14,821 bases of DNA, taken from Lachnospiraceae bacterium UBA7027 (GTDB lineage: Bacteria > Bacillota > Clostridia > Lachnospirales > Lachnospiraceae). The position numbers and the translations under genes are program-made. Below are positions 13,128 through 14,821 of the stretch, piece by piece; position 1 is the stretch's first letter; every line of letters starts with the position of its first letter. Below the pieces are notes generated by a model. The model was not told where the DNA came from, ran no database searches, and worked only from the letters and a program-made list of their open reading frames with translations. The stretch covers positions 1-14,821 of the forward strand of contig DLBG01000114.1 of assembly GCA_002494135.1 (NCBI GenBank), written 5' to 3'.

Positions 13128-14821
13128 TTTTTCACCTCTATCATTCGGTCTCTTAACTCGGCTGCCGTTTCAAAATCAAGCTGTGCAGCCGCCTTTCTCA
13201 TAGCCTTTTCCAAATTGGCCATCATCTTCTCAAGTTCGGCATTGCTCATGGATTCGGGATCTTTTTCAAACTTCTTCTCATCCGAAGCCACTTTCTTCGA
13301 GATACTGATCAAATCGCGAACCGCCTTTTTAATGGTGGTCGGTGTAATGCCGTTTTCTTCGTTGTATTTCATCTGGATACTACGACGACGGTTGGTCTCT
13401 TCGATTGCGGCGCGCATGGAATCGGTCACCGTATCGGCATACATGATCACACGGCCTTCCGCATTTCTTGCCGCACGTCCGATGGTCTGAATCAGGGACG
13501 TCTCGCTTCGTAAGAATCCTTCCTTGTCCGCATCGAGAATTGCCACAAGACTGATTTCCGGAATGTCCAGACCTTCCCTCAAAAGATTGATGCCTACAAG
13601 CACATCGAATTTATCCAGTCTTAAATCACGGATAATCTCGGCACGCTCCAGGGTGTCGATATCGGAATGCAGATACTTGACGCGGATTTCCACGTTTTTC
13701 AGATAATCCGTCAAATCTTCCGCCATCCTTTTGGTCAGGGTGGTAATCAGTACCTTGTTGCCTTTATCGGTTTCTTTGCGGATTTCGCCGACAAGGTCGT
13801 CAATCTGCCCTTCAATGGGGCGCACGTCCACCTCGGGGTCCAGAAGACCGGTCGGACGAATGACCTGCTCGGCTCTTAAAATCTCATGCTTTTTCTCGTA
13901 CTCGGCCGGAGTGGCGGATACGCAGAGAATCTGATCGATATGATCCTCGAATTCATCGAAGGATAACGGCCGGTTATCCAGTGCCGAAGGAAGACGGAAT
14001 CCGTATTCCACCAGTGTTTTCTTTCTGGCCTGGTCTCCGTGGTACATCCCGCCGATCTGCGGAATCGTCATATGTGACTCGTCGATAATCATCAGAAAAT
14101 CGTCTTTGAAGAAATCCAGAAGGCATCCGGGCGGTTCCCCGGGTTTCTTGCCGCTTAAGATTCTGGAATAATTCTCGATACCGGAACAGAAACCGGTCTC
14201 GCGAAGCATCTCCACATCAAAGTTTGTCCGCTCCGCAATTCTCTGTGCCTCCAACAGTTTGTCTTCGGACTTAAAGAACTGCACGCGTTCTTTGCATTCC
14301 TTTTCAATCTCATCGCAGGCTGCGGCCATTTTATCCGCTCCGATTACATAATGGGACGCGGGAAAAATCGCCACATGCGAAAGCACCGCATTCACCTTTC
14401 CGGTTACGGGATCCAGCTCGGAAATCCGGTCGATCTCATCTCCGAAGAATTCCACCCGGTAGATAATTTTGTTGTTTTCCGCCGGCGCAATCTCGAGCGT
14501 GTCTCCGTGAATGCGGAAACACCCGCGGTTTAAATCCATGTCGTTGCGGTCATACTGCATGGCCACCAGGCCGCGGACCACATCATCTCTGTCCTTTGTC
14601 ATGCCGGGACGCAGGGAAAGTACCATTCCCATGTAATCGTCGGGGCTGCCCAGACCGTAGATACAGGAAACCGAGGAAACAATAATCACGTCCCTTCGCT
14701 CTGTCAAGGAAGCCGTAGCGGAAAGACGAAGCTTGTCAATCTCATCGTTCACGGACGAATCCTTGGCAATGTAGGTATCCGAAGAAGGCACATAAGCTTC
14801 GGGCTGGTAGTAATCGTAATA
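13109..14821 (-). CDS. uvrB: Excinuclease ABC subunit B (UvrB), N-terminus outside the window
   Basis: The DNA-damage verification helicase of nucleotide excision repair, receiving DNA from UvrA and recruiting UvrC. The window holds 570 C-terminal residues; by comparison with known UvrB about 90 N-terminal residues, including Walker A, are missing off the right edge. Positions below count from the first residue in the window. The beta-hairpin start YYDYYQPEAYVPSSD is at 1-15, the DESH box at 247-250 in MIIDESHMTIPQIGGMYHGD, helicase motif V near 408-420 (VGINLLREGLDIPE), motif VI QTIGRAARN at 445-453, and the C-terminal UVR domain, which contacts UvrC, at about 533-567. A GTG at 14789-14791 codes for an internal Val and is not the start. 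The stop lies inside uvrA (19-nt overlap). Confidence 0.98.
   Translation of the reverse strand, partial: YYDYYQPEAYVPSSDTYIAKDSSVNDEIDKLRLSATASLTERRDVIIVSSVSCIYGLGSPDDYMGMVLSLRPGMTKDRDDVVRGLVAMQYDRNDMDLNRGCFRIHGDTLEIAPAENNKIIYRVEFFGDEIDRISELDPVTGKVNAVLSHVAIFPASHYVIGADKMAAACDEIEKECKERVQFFKSEDKLLEAQRIAERTNFDVEMLRETGFCSGIENYSRILSGKKPGEPPGCLLDFFKDDFLMIIDESHMTIPQIGGMYHGDQARKKTLVEYGFRLPSALDNRPLSFDEFEDHIDQILCVSATPAEYEKKHEILRAEQVIRPTGLLDPEVDVRPIEGQIDDLVGEIRKETDKGNKVLITTLTKRMAEDLTDYLKNVEIRVKYLHSDIDTLERAEIIRDLRLDKFDVLVGINLLREGLDIPEISLVAILDADKEGFLRSETSLIQTIGRAARNAEGRVIMYADTVTDSMRAAIEETNRRRSIQMKYNEENGITPTTIKKAVRDLISISKKVASDEKKFEKDPESMSNAELEKMMANLEKAMRKAAAQLDFETAAELRDRMIEVKKCIRTK

Noticed and set aside
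13109..14791. A complete uvrB starting at 14791
   Set aside because: That codon is GTG for an internal Val; the conserved YYDYYQPEAY motif continues upstream to the window edge, so the gene is truncated by the window.
1..14821. CRISPR arrays, tRNA/rRNA genes, insertion sequences, phage or defence genes
   Set aside because: No direct-repeat arrays, cloverleaf or rRNA sequence, transposase/integrase motifs or attachment-site duplications were seen; nearly all bases are in conserved housekeeping genes.

Overview
The window is a compact chromosomal segment in which every supported gene lies on the minus strand, so transcription runs from the right edge (uvrB) to the left edge (nusG). Gene content, order and protein sequences point to a low-GC Gram-positive of the class Clostridia, most likely a Lachnospiraceae-type organism with roughly balanced base composition. 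The reasons are the uvrB-uvrA pair, the cdaA-cdaR-glmM c-di-AMP locus, the single-span SecE, the zinc-ribbon L33 with an rpmG-secE-nusG order, and an HPr keeping Ser46. The family assignment is an inference from memory of gene order, not from a search. I see no mobile element, phage gene, CRISPR array, tRNA or rRNA, and no intergenic stretch longer than about 212 nt.

Right to left. (1) 14821-10236: the 3' part of uvrB overlaps uvrA (nucleotide excision repair). (2) 10235-10150: a short intergenic region with a good sigma-A promoter directly against a terminator-like hairpin. (3) 10149-1252: a tight run of eight genes, mreB, recD2, comF, a 135-aa two-span membrane protein, a 324-aa polytopic membrane protein, cdaA, cdaR (ybbR) and glmM. 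Gaps are at most 48 nt and often negative, so they look like one operon combining cell-shape, DNA-repair and c-di-AMP/cell-wall-precursor functions. (4) 1251-1113: a promoter and a long hairpin leader. (5) 1112-849: an HPr-family protein with His15 and Ser46 but Gly in place of the active-site Arg17, followed by a clear intrinsic terminator. (6) 775-1: a near-consensus extended -10 promoter and the operon rpmG-secE-nusG. NusG is cut by the window edge and carries an unusual Ala/Glu-rich N-terminal extension of about 55 residues.

Most of the window is conserved housekeeping. I do not see a wholly new system. The points most worth a second look are the Arg17Gly HPr with its structured leader, the NusG extension, the uncharacterised membrane protein translationally coupled to the diadenylate cyclase, and the placing of mreB at the head of the cdaA-glmM operon.
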